From assembly GCA_041584015.1 (NCBI GenBank), contig JBFHES010000136.1:1-12276 (forward strand): a stretch of 12,276 nucleotides of DNA, in the 5' to 3' direction. Below the pieces are notes generated by a model. The model saw only the letters and a list, made by a program, of their open reading frames with translations. It was not told where the DNA came from and searched no databases. The position numbers and the translations under genes are program-made. This DNA comes from JBFHES01 sp041584015 (GTDB taxonomy: Bacteria; Bacteroidota; Bacteroidia; Bacteroidales; M50B96). Positions 1-6,436 of the stretch are shown one piece after another; within the stretch, counting starts at the first letter, position 1, and each line of letters starts with the position of its first letter.

Positions 1-285
1 ACTTCGGATGGTTTGTACACCCGGAATCCCTAACAAAGCGGTTGTTAATGGATATGACACCTGGTCTTCGATGTCCTGTGGTGATTGACCTGCCCATTCT
101 GTATATACTATTTGTTGGTTCTCGCCGATGTCAGGTATTGCATCGACAGGAACTGGGTCAGAAGGGAGAAATCCTGTTTCCCAACTGAATGGTGACGAAA
201 TAATACCCCAAGCAATAAATATTACGAGAAGCAGGAATGTCACCAACTTATTCTCTAAAAAGAATTTTATGGTTTTGTTCAACAT
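1..285 (-). CDS. cusA: CusA/CzcA-type heavy-metal RND efflux pump, N-terminal fragment
   Basis: The first 95 codons of a large inner-membrane RND pump; the rest lies beyond the window edge. The translation starts MLNKTIKFFLENKLVTFLLL, giving the short cytoplasmic start and first membrane segment (about residues 13-31). The family-diagnostic periplasmic stretch follows: VDAIPDIGENQQIVYTEWAG, then SPQDIEDQVSYPL and GIPGVQTIRS. These are hallmark sequences of the heavy-metal subfamily (CusA, CzcA), which exports Cu(I)/Ag(I) or Zn/Co/Cd from periplasm or cytosol through a MFP and outer-membrane channel. The metal cannot be settled from this fragment, but the HYC_CC_PP gene upstream and the neighbouring SO_0444-type permease make copper the best guess. 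The ATG at 283-285 is the natural start because it begins just before the first membrane helix. The symbol is a family-level assignment. Confidence 0.9.
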   Translation of the reverse strand, partial: MLNKTIKFFLENKLVTFLLLVIFIAWGIISSPFSWETGFLPSDPVPVDAIPDIGENQQIVYTEWAGQSPQDIEDQVSYPLTTALLGIPGVQTIRS

Positions 286-325
286 ATCTAAAAGAATTTG
301 ATAAACATTCAATTAATTAAAAATT

Positions 326-351
326 TACGCTTGCGCCGAAGCTTCAGCGTA
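326..351. repeat. Small inverted repeat between HYC_CC_PP gene and cusA
   Basis: TACGCT (326-331) and AGCGTA (346-351) are perfect inverted repeats, with a 14-nt loop that itself contains the palindrome GAAGCTTC. It is the only GC-rich spot in the 140-bp gap between the HYC_CC_PP gene and the RND pump. It could be an RNA stem that tunes read-through or message stability between the two genes. No T-run follows on the minus strand, so it is not a canonical terminator. Confidence 0.3.
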
Positions 352-425
352 GGAGCACGGCAAAATAATTTGCGCAACATTACAATTCAGCCTTAAAGTG
401 AACTGTAAATCAATCAATTAACTAT

Positions 426-800
426 CTAACAAAGATATATTTGGAGTAAGGAAAGACGGGTTTGTATAGTAGGCGGTGGCGAAGTGTCTGAATATACTTC
501 AAATGTTTCCTTTTCTTCAGGGAACAGTTCAAAATGTAATGCGAAAAGGATAGGAAAAAGAACATCCAACTCAACAACTTTAGTGTTATCAATTTGAATA
601 GGACTTACATAATCATCTTCTACTTCAATATGAACGGTTTCATTTTTACAGCAATCTTCGTCATCACAACAAGACGCTGCTTCTTTATTAATAGATGTAG
701 AAACATAGTTACCACCACAATAATGCATAGAAAAAGTTACCCCCGTGGTAGCTACCATTAGGAAAACAGATAAAACGATATGTATTGTTTTTCTAAACAT
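426..800 (-). CDS. HYC_CC_PP family Cys-rich membrane protein (metal-resistance associated)
   Basis: A 124-residue protein with an N-terminal membrane/signal segment (about residues 5-23), followed by the motifs that give the family its name: HYC at 26-28 (in MHYCGGNY), CC pairs at 44-45 and 50-51 within an acidic CCDDEDCC cluster, and SPPP near the C-terminus. The function is not established. The family is found in Bacteroidota, commonly beside CusA-like pumps, and the exposed Cys/Asp cluster suggests periplasmic binding of a soft metal such as Cu(I); both the role and the metal are inference. It lies upstream of and in the same direction as the RND pump (140-bp gap), so the two may share a transcript. 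A TAATTTTG -7 box (851-858) and a motif matching the putative regulator site (868-882) lie upstream. Confidence 0.8.
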   Translation of the reverse strand: MFRKTIHIVLSVFLMVATTGVTFSMHYCGGNYVSTSINKEAASCCDDEDCCKNETVHIEVEDDYVSPIQIDNTKVVELDVLFPILFALHFELFPEEKETFEVYSDTSPPPTIQTRLSLLQIYLC

Positions 801-846
801 TATTATTAAACTCTATACAAGAGTAACGCATTTTACCACGATATGT

Positions 847-882
847 TTTACAAAATTATGGATTTGAGTTATATCATTTTGG
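847..882. promoter_or_regulatory. Putative promoter plus AraC-type operator of the HYC_CC_PP gene
   Basis: On the minus strand TAATTTTG (851-858) matches the Bacteroidota -7 consensus TAnnTTTG, 51 bp before the ATG. Plus-strand GTTATATCATTTTGG (868-882) matches 13 of 15 positions of GTTACATCATTTTTG, one of the paired repeats ahead of the SO_0444-type gene. TTTACAAAATTATGG (847-861), exactly 21 bp away, matches 10 of 15, but it overlaps the -7 box and may resemble the motif by chance. The pair begins 47 bp from the start codon, against 46 bp for the other gene, and in the same orientation. No TTG at -33 is visible, as might be expected for an activator-dependent promoter. Confidence 0.45.
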
Positions 883-894
883 GTTTTGACGTCA

Positions 895-2157
895 TTAAAC
901 TGCCTTGTAACCAAGTGCATTTACGGTTTCTATTACTTTTTCAATCTCAATATTATCGCCCTCAATGGTTACGGACTTATCATTAAGATTTACCTTTGCA
1001 CTATTAATGAAATTTAGCTTTTCAAGGTTCGATTCTACATTTGCCTTGCAATGGTTGCAGGTCATTCCTTCTACTTTAATTGTTTGACTTTTCATGATAT
1101 TGTTATTTATTGTTTCGTTTGTATTCTGGTTTGAAGATATGTTACGCCGGATATAGCCATTAATAATGAGAGCAATTAAGACTACTCCAGAAGCAATTTG
1201 CCACCAACTATTACTTTGTCCATGATTATGGGCTAAATGTTCGCTAGCTATTTGTGTAAACCATTCTGAAGGAAGCGCATAGTCAATGATTAATCCAAAG
1301 GACAGTGCGCCTATAATTATTGTTCCTAAGTAGGTAAACAGACTTTTCTTACCAAGCACCTTTCCGATCATGGTGATGGTCGCGGCATTCGTAGCTGGTC
1401 CAGCCATTAAAAGAACAAATGCTGCACCGGGGCTAATGCCTTTTAAAATTAGTATTGCTGCCAATGGAATAGTTCCAGTTGCGCAAATGTACAGGGGAAT
1501 GGATACAACAAGAATCATTAACATCTGTAGAATTGGAGAAAGATTTAATAATTCAAAGAAGTCGTCAGGTATAAGCGCTGATATAATGGCTGCCAGAACC
1601 AAACCAATAACCAACCATTTTGAGATGTCTTGTATAAACTCAACAAAGCCATAACGGAACACATCTTTCAACTTTTCATTAAATGTCTTTTCAACTTTCA
1701 TTTTTTCTTGATAGGGTGCATCTAATGCTTCATTTGGTGTGACTTTTCCAGTAATAATTCCACCAGCTATTCCTGTAATCAAAGCAGCTAAAGGTCTAAT
1801 GATTGCAAAAGGAAGTCCGAGTAATGAAAAAGTTGCTAAAATTGAATCTACACCTGTTTGGGGAGTAGATATCAGGAAAGATATCGTTCCTCCTTTCGAT
1901 GCACCGTTTTTATAAAATGCTGTTCCTGTTGGGATAACTCCACAAGAGCAAAGTGGTAAAGGGATGCCAAACATGGATGCCAATACGGAAGATCTCACCG
2001 AATTTCCACTAAAATACTTCTCAATCTTTTGACGAGGCATAAAAGCATAAAGTAAACCGGCAAAAAAGAAACCAAGTAATAAATAGGGCGACATTTCACC
2101 CAGTATGGTAACAAAGTCTGTGAAAAATATCTTGAGGTAATCTAATACTTCCATCAT
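895..2157 (-). CDS. SO_0444-family Cu/Zn efflux permease with C-terminal HMA domain
   Basis: A 420-residue polytopic membrane protein of the DUF318/ArsP_1-type permease superfamily. Two related halves are visible. The first carries PLPLCSCGVIP (Cys70, Cys72) followed by STPQTG near 98-102. The second carries CATGTIP (Cys225) followed by AGPATNAA near 252-259. About eight hydrophobic segments occupy residues 1-340. After an Asn-rich linker, residues 355-420 form a heavy-metal-associated domain with the GMTCNHC signature (Cys367, Cys370), which would bind and deliver soft or divalent metal to the pore. Members are annotated as Cu/Zn exporters; substrate choice here is inferred from family and context. 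Two consecutive ATGs exist; the first (2155-2157) is used here. The internal ATG at 1093-1095 begins exactly at the HMA domain. Putative operator repeats sit 46 bp upstream. Confidence 0.88.
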   Translation of the reverse strand: MMEVLDYLKIFFTDFVTILGEMSPYLLLGFFFAGLLYAFMPRQKIEKYFSGNSVRSSVLASMFGIPLPLCSCGVIPTGTAFYKNGASKGGTISFLISTPQTGVDSILATFSLLGLPFAIIRPLAALITGIAGGIITGKVTPNEALDAPYQEKMKVEKTFNEKLKDVFRYGFVEFIQDISKWLVIGLVLAAIISALIPDDFFELLNLSPILQMLMILVVSIPLYICATGTIPLAAILILKGISPGAAFVLLMAGPATNAATITMIGKVLGKKSLFTYLGTIIIGALSFGLIIDYALPSEWFTQIASEHLAHNHGQSNSWWQIASGVVLIALIINGYIRRNISSNQNTNETINNNIMKSQTIKVEGMTCNHCKANVESNLEKLNFINSAKVNLNDKSVTIEGDNIEIEKVIETVNALGYKAV

Positions 2158-2202
2158 TGTAATTTTTAGATTACAAAGAACGGCTTCATATTAATTACTG
2201 CT

Positions 2203-2238
2203 GTTACATCATTTTTGAAAAAAGTAACATCATTTTTG
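2203..2238. promoter_or_regulatory. Paired 15-bp direct repeats, putative AraC-family operator
   Basis: GTTACATCATTTTTG (2203-2217) and GTAACATCATTTTTG (2224-2238) differ at one base and are spaced exactly 21 bp start to start, two turns of B-DNA. AraC-family monomers typically bind tandem direct repeats on one face of the helix at about this spacing (as at araI1/I2). The pair lies 46 bp before the ATG of the permease gene, placing its near end around -32 if CAAAGAAC (2174-2181) marks the -7 region on the minus strand. The divergent methyltransferase gene starts 95 bp to the other side and could be co-controlled. The obvious cognate regulator is the HMA-AraC protein encoded at 2969-3538. Confidence 0.6.
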
Positions 2239-2332
2239 CATAAAAGGATTTGTTGCTTAATGAAGGTATATTAGTAGCCTGAAAATAAAGCAAAAAATGT
2301 TCTATTGAACAAGACTAAGAATACTCTTAAAT

Positions 2333-2950
2333 ATGAAGATAAATACGAATACATGGAATAAAATACGATATACACTGTATTCTCCTGGATACGATTTAGC
2401 CGCTGTAATTCTTAAAGAATCAAGAAAAAAATCAATCAAGTCATTAGATATTAGGCCTGGAGATAAAATTCTGATAGTTGGTGCAGGTACTGGTTTAGAT
2501 TTAGAATTCTTACCTATTGATTGTGATGTAGTCGCTACCGATATTACTCCTGCAATGATTCACCGAATCAAAAAACGAAATTCTTCCTTGAACCGAAATG
2601 TTCAAGCAATTGAAATGGACGGACAAAATCTTGAATTTGACGATAATTCATTTGACAAAATCATCTTGCATCTAGTTCTTTCAGTAATCCCCAACCCTAT
2701 TTCCTGTATTACTGAATCCGAAAGGGTTTTAAGAGCAGGAGGTCAAATTGCAGTATTTGATAAATTTGTTCGCGAAGGACGTAAAGCTTCTATTTTACGC
2801 AAAACGGCAAACCTCTTTACCAATTTAATGTTTTCTGATATAACAAGAAGTTTTGAATCCATTGTCAATGAGTCTCACTTGACCAAGATTTCGGATATAG
2901 ATGCAAATTTTAATGGAAATTTCAGACGAATCAAATTAATAAAGAAATAA
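2333..2950 (+). CDS. Class I SAM-dependent methyltransferase
   Basis: A 205-residue Rossmann-fold methyltransferase of the Methyltransf_11/25 type. Motif I is ILIVGAGTGLDLEFL (VGAGTG at 49-54). The acidic residue closing strand 2 is Asp70 (VVATDITPAMI). A post-motif MDGQNLEFDDNSFDKI (95-110) and the ESERVLRAGGQIAVFDKF segment (128-145) complete the usual order. The length is normal and the protein is presumably cytosolic. The substrate cannot be read from sequence; UbiE/small-molecule types look similar. It is transcribed divergently from the metal permease, with the putative operator pair in the shared 175-bp gap, and converges on the AraC regulator gene. The setting suggests a role tied to metal stress, perhaps modifying a metal or thiol compound, but that is inference only. 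No Shine-Dalgarno is seen before the ATG. Confidence 0.8.
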   Translation: MKINTNTWNKIRYTLYSPGYDLAAVILKESRKKSIKSLDIRPGDKILIVGAGTGLDLEFLPIDCDVVATDITPAMIHRIKKRNSSLNRNVQAIEMDGQNLEFDDNSFDKIILHLVLSVIPNPISCITESERVLRAGGQIAVFDKFVREGRKASILRKTANLFTNLMFSDITRSFESIVNESHLTKISDIDANFNGNFRRIKLIKK

Positions 2951-2971
2951 GCATTTGACAATGAATGCTTA
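2948..2971. terminator. Hairpin at convergent gene ends (terminator)
   Basis: TAAGCATT (2948-2955) and AATGCTTA (2964-2971) form a perfect 8-bp stem with an 8-nt loop. The stem contains the stop codons of both convergent genes: TAA at 2948-2950 for the methyltransferase and the complementary TAA at 2969-2971 for the AraC regulator. Reading on the minus strand, the stem is followed by TTTCTTTATTAATT, a U-rich tail consistent with intrinsic termination of the metal operon. The plus-strand side lacks a T-run, so termination in that direction is less certain. Confidence 0.55.
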
Positions 2972-3538
2972 CACTTCATCTAAAGGCTTGCGCTTTTTTT
3001 CCTTTAGTTTTTTAAAGTGTGAGGGAGTAAGACCTGTAATCTTTTTAAATTGATTAGATAAATGCTGCACGCTGCTATATCCAAGTTGATAAGAAATTTC
3101 ATTTAGAGATAATTCACCATAAGCCAAAAGCTCTTTTACTTTTTCAATTTTCTGATTGATAATGTATTTTTCTATGGTTATACCTTCAACAGATGAGAAG
3201 AGCTTACTTAAATAGGAATAATCGTATCCAATTTCCTTTGAAATAAACTCTGAGCTGTTCACTGTTGCAGAAACCTCTTTTTCGTAATGAGTAATTTCAA
3301 TGACAAGCGTTTTAATCTGGTCTATAAGCTTACTTTTCTTATCATCAATAAGCTCAAATCCATTTTGTTCTAACACACCTCTTATCTGTGATAACTTAGA
3401 ATCATTGAGTTCAGAAAAAACACTAACCTTGCCCAAATCAATAGATTCTATAACTAAATCCAATTTATCAAACTCATCTTTAACCACTTTAATACAGCGG
3501 TTACAAACCATGTTTTTTATATGTAAAGTTGAATTCAT
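2969..3538 (-). CDS. AraC-family transcriptional regulator with N-terminal HMA-like metal-binding domain
   Basis: A 189-residue protein with two parts. Residues 1-65 resemble a heavy-metal-associated domain: a first strand STLHIKNMVC, the CxxC motif CNRC (Cys12, Cys15), and a KVSVFSEL strand. Residues 95-180 are a complete AraC/XylS DNA-binding domain with two helix-turn-helix units: SSEFISKEIGYDYSYLSKLF at about 95-114, and LSLNEISYQLGYSSVQHL at about 143-160 followed by FKKITGLTPSHFKK. It is probably a cytosolic metal-responsive regulator sensing Cu(I) or a related ion through the CxxC; the sensing role is inferred from domain architecture. It is the last gene of the minus-strand operon begun by the DmeF-like gene (15 bp after the GDCCVxC gene), implying autoregulation. 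Candidate sites are the 21-bp-spaced repeats at 2203-2238 and 847-882. Confidence 0.87.
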   Translation of the reverse strand: MNSTLHIKNMVCNRCIKVVKDEFDKLDLVIESIDLGKVSVFSELNDSKLSQIRGVLEQNGFELIDDKKSKLIDQIKTLVIEITHYEKEVSATVNSSEFISKEIGYDYSYLSKLFSSVEGITIEKYIINQKIEKVKELLAYGELSLNEISYQLGYSSVQHLSNQFKKITGLTPSHFKKLKEKKRKPLDEV

Positions 3539-3553
3539 TTAGCAAAGGTAAGA

Positions 3554-3763
3554 TTAACAACAATTTTTACACATTTGTATTGGAGGACATTTCACAGAAC
3601 CATAAGAACAGTAAACACAACAATCACCCTTTTGGGGTTTTAAAACGATTTTACAGCTTTTACATTCATAGAAAAATTGACAAGAATCTTCTGGCATAGT
3701 TTCTTCTTTTTGGAAACCGCATTCAGGACAAGTGATCATTGATATTAATACAATTAACTTCAT
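3554..3763 (-). CDS. GDCCVxC-domain Cys-rich protein
   Basis: A 69-residue protein with 12 cysteines. The motifs are TCPEC (Cys12, Cys15), CQFFYECKSC (Cys28, Cys34, Cys37), the signature GDCCVYCSYGSVKCPPIQ (46-63; Cys48, Cys49, Cys52, Cys59) and a C-terminal CKNCC. This is the family annotated as GDCCVxC domain-containing (seleno)protein; here all the key positions are Cys, none encoded by TGA. The biochemical role is not established. Its Cys pattern and repeated association with mercury or soft-metal transporter genes suggest a small soluble metal-binding or redox partner. Its ATG overlaps the stop of the HMA-CDF gene by one base (TAATG), so translation is probably coupled. An internal ATG at 3737-3739 (residue 9, MITCPEC) is an alternative start; the longer form is preferred because relatives, as recalled, carry a similar lead-in before the first CPxC. 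Confidence 0.85.
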   Translation of the reverse strand: MKLIVLISMITCPECGFQKEETMPEDSCQFFYECKSCKIVLKPQKGDCCVYCSYGSVKCPPIQMCKNCC

Positions 3764-4560
3764 TATCTTCCGAGTTTTAATATCCTAATTGCACCTCCGA
3801 CAACAATCAAAAATACAACCGAGCCAACAATTAAATCAGGATACTTGGATTGTGTAAGTAATACCAAAATCCCTGCAAGTATTATACCCGCATTAATAAT
3901 TACATCATTTGAAGTAAAAATCATACTTGCTTTCATGTGAGCATCTTTACTTTTTGATTTTTGAAGCAGATTTAAGCAGATAGCATTTGCAATTAGTGCC
4001 AATATTGATACTCCAATCATTATTCTAAAATCAGGCATTTCCTCAAAACCAATAAAACGCCTTGTTACTTCAATTATTCCTAACAGCGCTAAAGTCAGTT
4101 GAAAATATCCGCTTAGGCGAGCTACTTTCTTTTTTCTTATTACTGTGGAACCAACTGCCCAAAGACTTAATCCATACACAAAGGAATCGGCTAACATATC
4201 CATAGAATCAGCTACCAAACCCATTGATTTTGAAATCAAGCCTGTGGTCATTTCAATTATGAAAAATCCGAAATTGATTATGAGAACAGCCCAAAGTAGT
4301 TTTGATTGCAAATTAGAAGCTTTTATTGTTATATCTATTTCTTCAATTGAACTTGTTTGTATAAGTTTTGCTCCGAAATTTAATGACTCTAAACGTGATA
4401 ATATCTCATTCTCGTCCTCTGAGTGAAATACTGTAAGGTCTCGTTTCTCTAAATCGAAATCTAATTTCCTAATTGAATGTATACCATCGAGTTTCATCCG
4501 AATCATGTTTTCTTCAGATGGGCAGTCCATTTTTGATATATGAAATAATGACTTACGCAT
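3763..4560 (-). CDS. HMA-CDF fusion cation transporter lacking the usual cytoplasmic C-terminal domain
   Basis: A 265-residue inner-membrane protein. Residues 1-78 form an HMA-like domain with the variant metal loop KMDCPSEENMIRMKL, which keeps only one Cys (Cys13). Residues 85-262 form six membrane helices of the cation diffusion facilitator type. The TM2 motif is GLVADSMDMLADSFVYG, with Asp121 and Asp125 in the DxxxD arrangement. The TM5 motif is TSNDVIINAG with Asp219, where the usual His or Asp four residues earlier is Phe215. The protein ends right after TM6 at ILKLGR, so the metallochaperone-like C-terminal domain of classical CDFs is absent. It follows the DmeF-like gene by 11 bp and overlaps the GDCCVxC gene by 1 bp. 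Likely an efflux carrier for a divalent metal; the metal is not readable from sequence. Confidence 0.82.
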   Translation of the reverse strand: MRKSLFHISKMDCPSEENMIRMKLDGIHSIRKLDFDLEKRDLTVFHSEDENEILSRLESLNFGAKLIQTSSIEEIDITIKASNLQSKLLWAVLIINFGFFIIEMTTGLISKSMGLVADSMDMLADSFVYGLSLWAVGSTVIRKKKVARLSGYFQLTLALLGIIEVTRRFIGFEEMPDFRIMIGVSILALIANAICLNLLQKSKSKDAHMKASMIFTSNDVIINAGIILAGILVLLTQSKYPDLIVGSVVFLIVVGGAIRILKLGR

Positions 4561-4571
4561 TTATCATGAAT

Positions 4572-5225
4572 TTAATAATGAGATTCATGACTGTTACCTT
4601 TATGCGCATGCTCCATATCAAGTAATGTTCTACCAGTGTCTTTAAGTAAGCTAATCGACCACCGAATGATTACAAATGAACTAAGAAGTGCCGCAATGGT
4701 ATCAATGAATGGTATATCCCAAATCATTGCAGCTATTAATCCCAATATAGCAGATAAGCTAGTAAGCGCATCTGCAATAACATGTAGATAAGCAGCTTTT
4801 ATGTTATGATCAGAATGTTCGTGGTCATGATGTAATAAAAAAGCACTAGCAATATTTACAACCAAACCAATAATTGCAACTAGAATAGCTTCTTTATATA
4901 CAATAGTGACAGGATTATAGAAACGTTGAACAGCTTCAAAAACAATTACAACCGCAAAAATCAGTAGCATTAAACCGCTACTATAGCCTGATAGCGAAAG
5001 AATCTTATCGGAATTCCCATTGAATTTATCACTTTTAGACACTTTACGAACAATGATGTAAGCAATCCAACTCATACCAATAGCAAGGACATGTGACCCC
5101 ATGTGAATACCATCGGCTAGTAAGGCCATCGACTTAGTAGTTATACCATACAGAACCTCTACCACCATCGTGATCGCCGTTAAAAGAACGACCCACATCG
5201 TTTTTTTCTCGTGCTTATATTCCAT
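4572..5225 (-). CDS. DmeF-like CDF cation efflux transporter, short form
   Basis: A six-helix cation diffusion facilitator of 217 residues counted from the ATG at 5223-5225. A GTG two codons upstream (5229-5231) is possible but less likely. Signature stretches resemble DmeF, the Co(II)/Ni(II) exporter: KSMALLADGIHMGSHVLAIG (metal residues Asp38, His41, His45), the His loop HHDHEHSDHN (132-141), AAYLHVIADALTSLSAI (His148, Asp152), and RWSISLLKDTGRTLLDME near the end. Classical DmeF continues into a cytoplasmic domain after LLD; here the reading frame stops after a short His-containing tail (HAHKGNSHESHY), so that domain is missing. It is the first gene of the four-gene operon. The symbol dmeF is withheld because the metal and the missing domain leave function open. 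Confidence 0.82.
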   Translation of the reverse strand: MEYKHEKKTMWVVLLTAITMVVEVLYGITTKSMALLADGIHMGSHVLAIGMSWIAYIIVRKVSKSDKFNGNSDKILSLSGYSSGLMLLIFAVVIVFEAVQRFYNPVTIVYKEAILVAIIGLVVNIASAFLLHHDHEHSDHNIKAAYLHVIADALTSLSAILGLIAAMIWDIPFIDTIAALLSSFVIIRWSISLLKDTGRTLLDMEHAHKGNSHESHY

Positions 5226-5244
5226 TATCACCTAATTAAGCACA

Positions 5245-5252
5245 CAAAATTA
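5245..5252 (-). promoter_or_regulatory. Candidate -7 box for the CDF operon
   Basis: On the minus strand TAATTTTG matches the Bacteroidota -7 consensus TAnnTTTG and lies 20 bp before the ATG of the DmeF-like gene. That would give a short untranslated leader of roughly a dozen bases. No clear TTG is found 19-21 bp upstream, and no copy of the GTTACATCATTTTTG motif is evident in this gap, so control may differ from the permease promoter. Confidence 0.4.
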
Positions 5253-5306
5253 TTACTTATTTAACAGAATTAAATACCTAGAAATAGTTATTTTCAATAC
5301 ACCCCC

Positions 5307-6395
5307 CTAAAAGGGATCTGCATATTCAGGATTGGTTAGCATTGTCTCATCTGTTAGTGTTTTCAGAAATGCTATCAAGTCATCTTTATCCTGTTCTGTT
5401 AACATTAATCCAGTGTATGTTGTATATTCTAAGGCAGGGTCTAGTGTGGTAGACACTTTAATTCCATCATTGTAATGATCTATTACCTCTCGTAGTGTAT
5501 TAAATCTACCATCATGCATATAAGGTGCTGTTACCTCAATATTACGTAATGAGGTTACCTTAAACTTAGCATTATCTTCCTCTAATCCTGTTACATCCTC
5601 ACGCCCGATATCGGTTATCTCGGCATCTGTATCTAGTCCATTATTGATATATGAATCATTCTCAAAATTCTTCCCTTCATGGCAATGGGCACAATCCGCA
5701 CCTGATAATTCTGGAAATCCAGGATTGTACTCACCAAAAAACAATTCTCTACCTCGCTCTTCGCTTGCAGTTAAGCTAGCTGTACCTTTAAGAAATCGGT
5801 CATATTTACTATCTACTGAAACGATACTATTCATGAATTGCTCCATTGCCAGAGACATTTTTTCGGAAGTAATCTCTTTACTTCCAAAGGCTCGCTTAAA
5901 CTGATTCGTATACATTGTATCTTCTGCTAACTTGGAAATCACATTTTCCAATGTCTCATTCATTTCCAACTCATCTTGAATCGGAAGCAAAGATTGGTCC
6001 CTCAACAGGTGAGCACGACCATCCCAGAAGAATTCATTTGTATTCCATGCCATATTAAAAATTGTCATTGCCTGACGCTTTCCCATTAAACCTTCAACAC
6101 CAATCGAAAATCTTGCTGTATCAGTAAAAGCATGTTCTTGCCTATGACAACTAGCGCATGCCTGTGTTCCATCCTTAGATAATCTGGTTTCATAAAACAA
6201 CATTTTGCCTAACCTAACACCTTGTTGCGTTAATTCATTATCATCAGCAATATAAGGAGGACTCAATAAACCAATATTCATGACATAGGCAGTTGAATCA
6301 TACTTAGCCTCAATTATTGGCTGGGCATCCTCAGTACAGGAGCATAGAATAAAAATAAAGAATAAAGCTGATAAGCAATTAAAAGTGGTTTTCAT
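5307..6395 (-). CDS. Dihaem cytochrome c peroxidase / MauG-family lipoprotein
   Basis: A 362-residue dihaem enzyme of the CcpA/MauG/MbnH superfamily. The N-terminus is a lipoprotein signal (hydrophobic LFFIFILCSC with a lipobox-like LCSC, Cys20), so it is probably anchored in the cell envelope facing the periplasm. Two haem c sites are visible: CASCH (80-84) and CAHCH (235-239). Between them FFWDGRAHL carries Trp124, at the position of the inter-haem Trp important for electron sharing in this superfamily. PYMHDGRF (291-298) is the conserved late motif. Family members reduce H2O2 or form a bis-Fe(IV) state that oxidises a partner protein. It is divergent from the MbnP gene with a 148-bp intergenic region, so it may serve MbnP maturation or peroxide removal; sequence alone does not choose. 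The final stop is preceded by ADPF. Confidence 0.88.
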   Translation of the reverse strand: MKTTFNCLSALFFIFILCSCTEDAQPIIEAKYDSTAYVMNIGLLSPPYIADDNELTQQGVRLGKMLFYETRLSKDGTQACASCHRQEHAFTDTARFSIGVEGLMGKRQAMTIFNMAWNTNEFFWDGRAHLLRDQSLLPIQDELEMNETLENVISKLAEDTMYTNQFKRAFGSKEITSEKMSLAMEQFMNSIVSVDSKYDRFLKGTASLTASEERGRELFFGEYNPGFPELSGADCAHCHEGKNFENDSYINNGLDTDAEITDIGREDVTGLEEDNAKFKVTSLRNIEVTAPYMHDGRFNTLREVIDHYNDGIKVSTTLDPALEYTTYTGLMLTEQDKDDLIAFLKTLTDETMLTNPEYADPF

Positions 6396-6417
6396 AATTC
6401 ATGTTTTATTAATTATG
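6393..6417. repeat. Inverted repeat over the start of the dihaem lipoprotein gene
   Basis: CATAATT (6393-6399) and AATTATG (6411-6417) are perfect 7-bp inverted repeats with an 11-bp spacer. The left arm includes the start codon of the minus-strand dihaem gene. It may be an operator or an RNA stem affecting translation. It is AT-rich and short, so chance is possible. Confidence 0.25.
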
Positions 6418-6436
6418 GAAAATAAGACCTAAATAT

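Noticed and set aside
5229..5231. GTG as start of the DmeF-like gene
   Set aside because: An ATG lies two codons downstream and the two extra residues add nothing to the family alignment.
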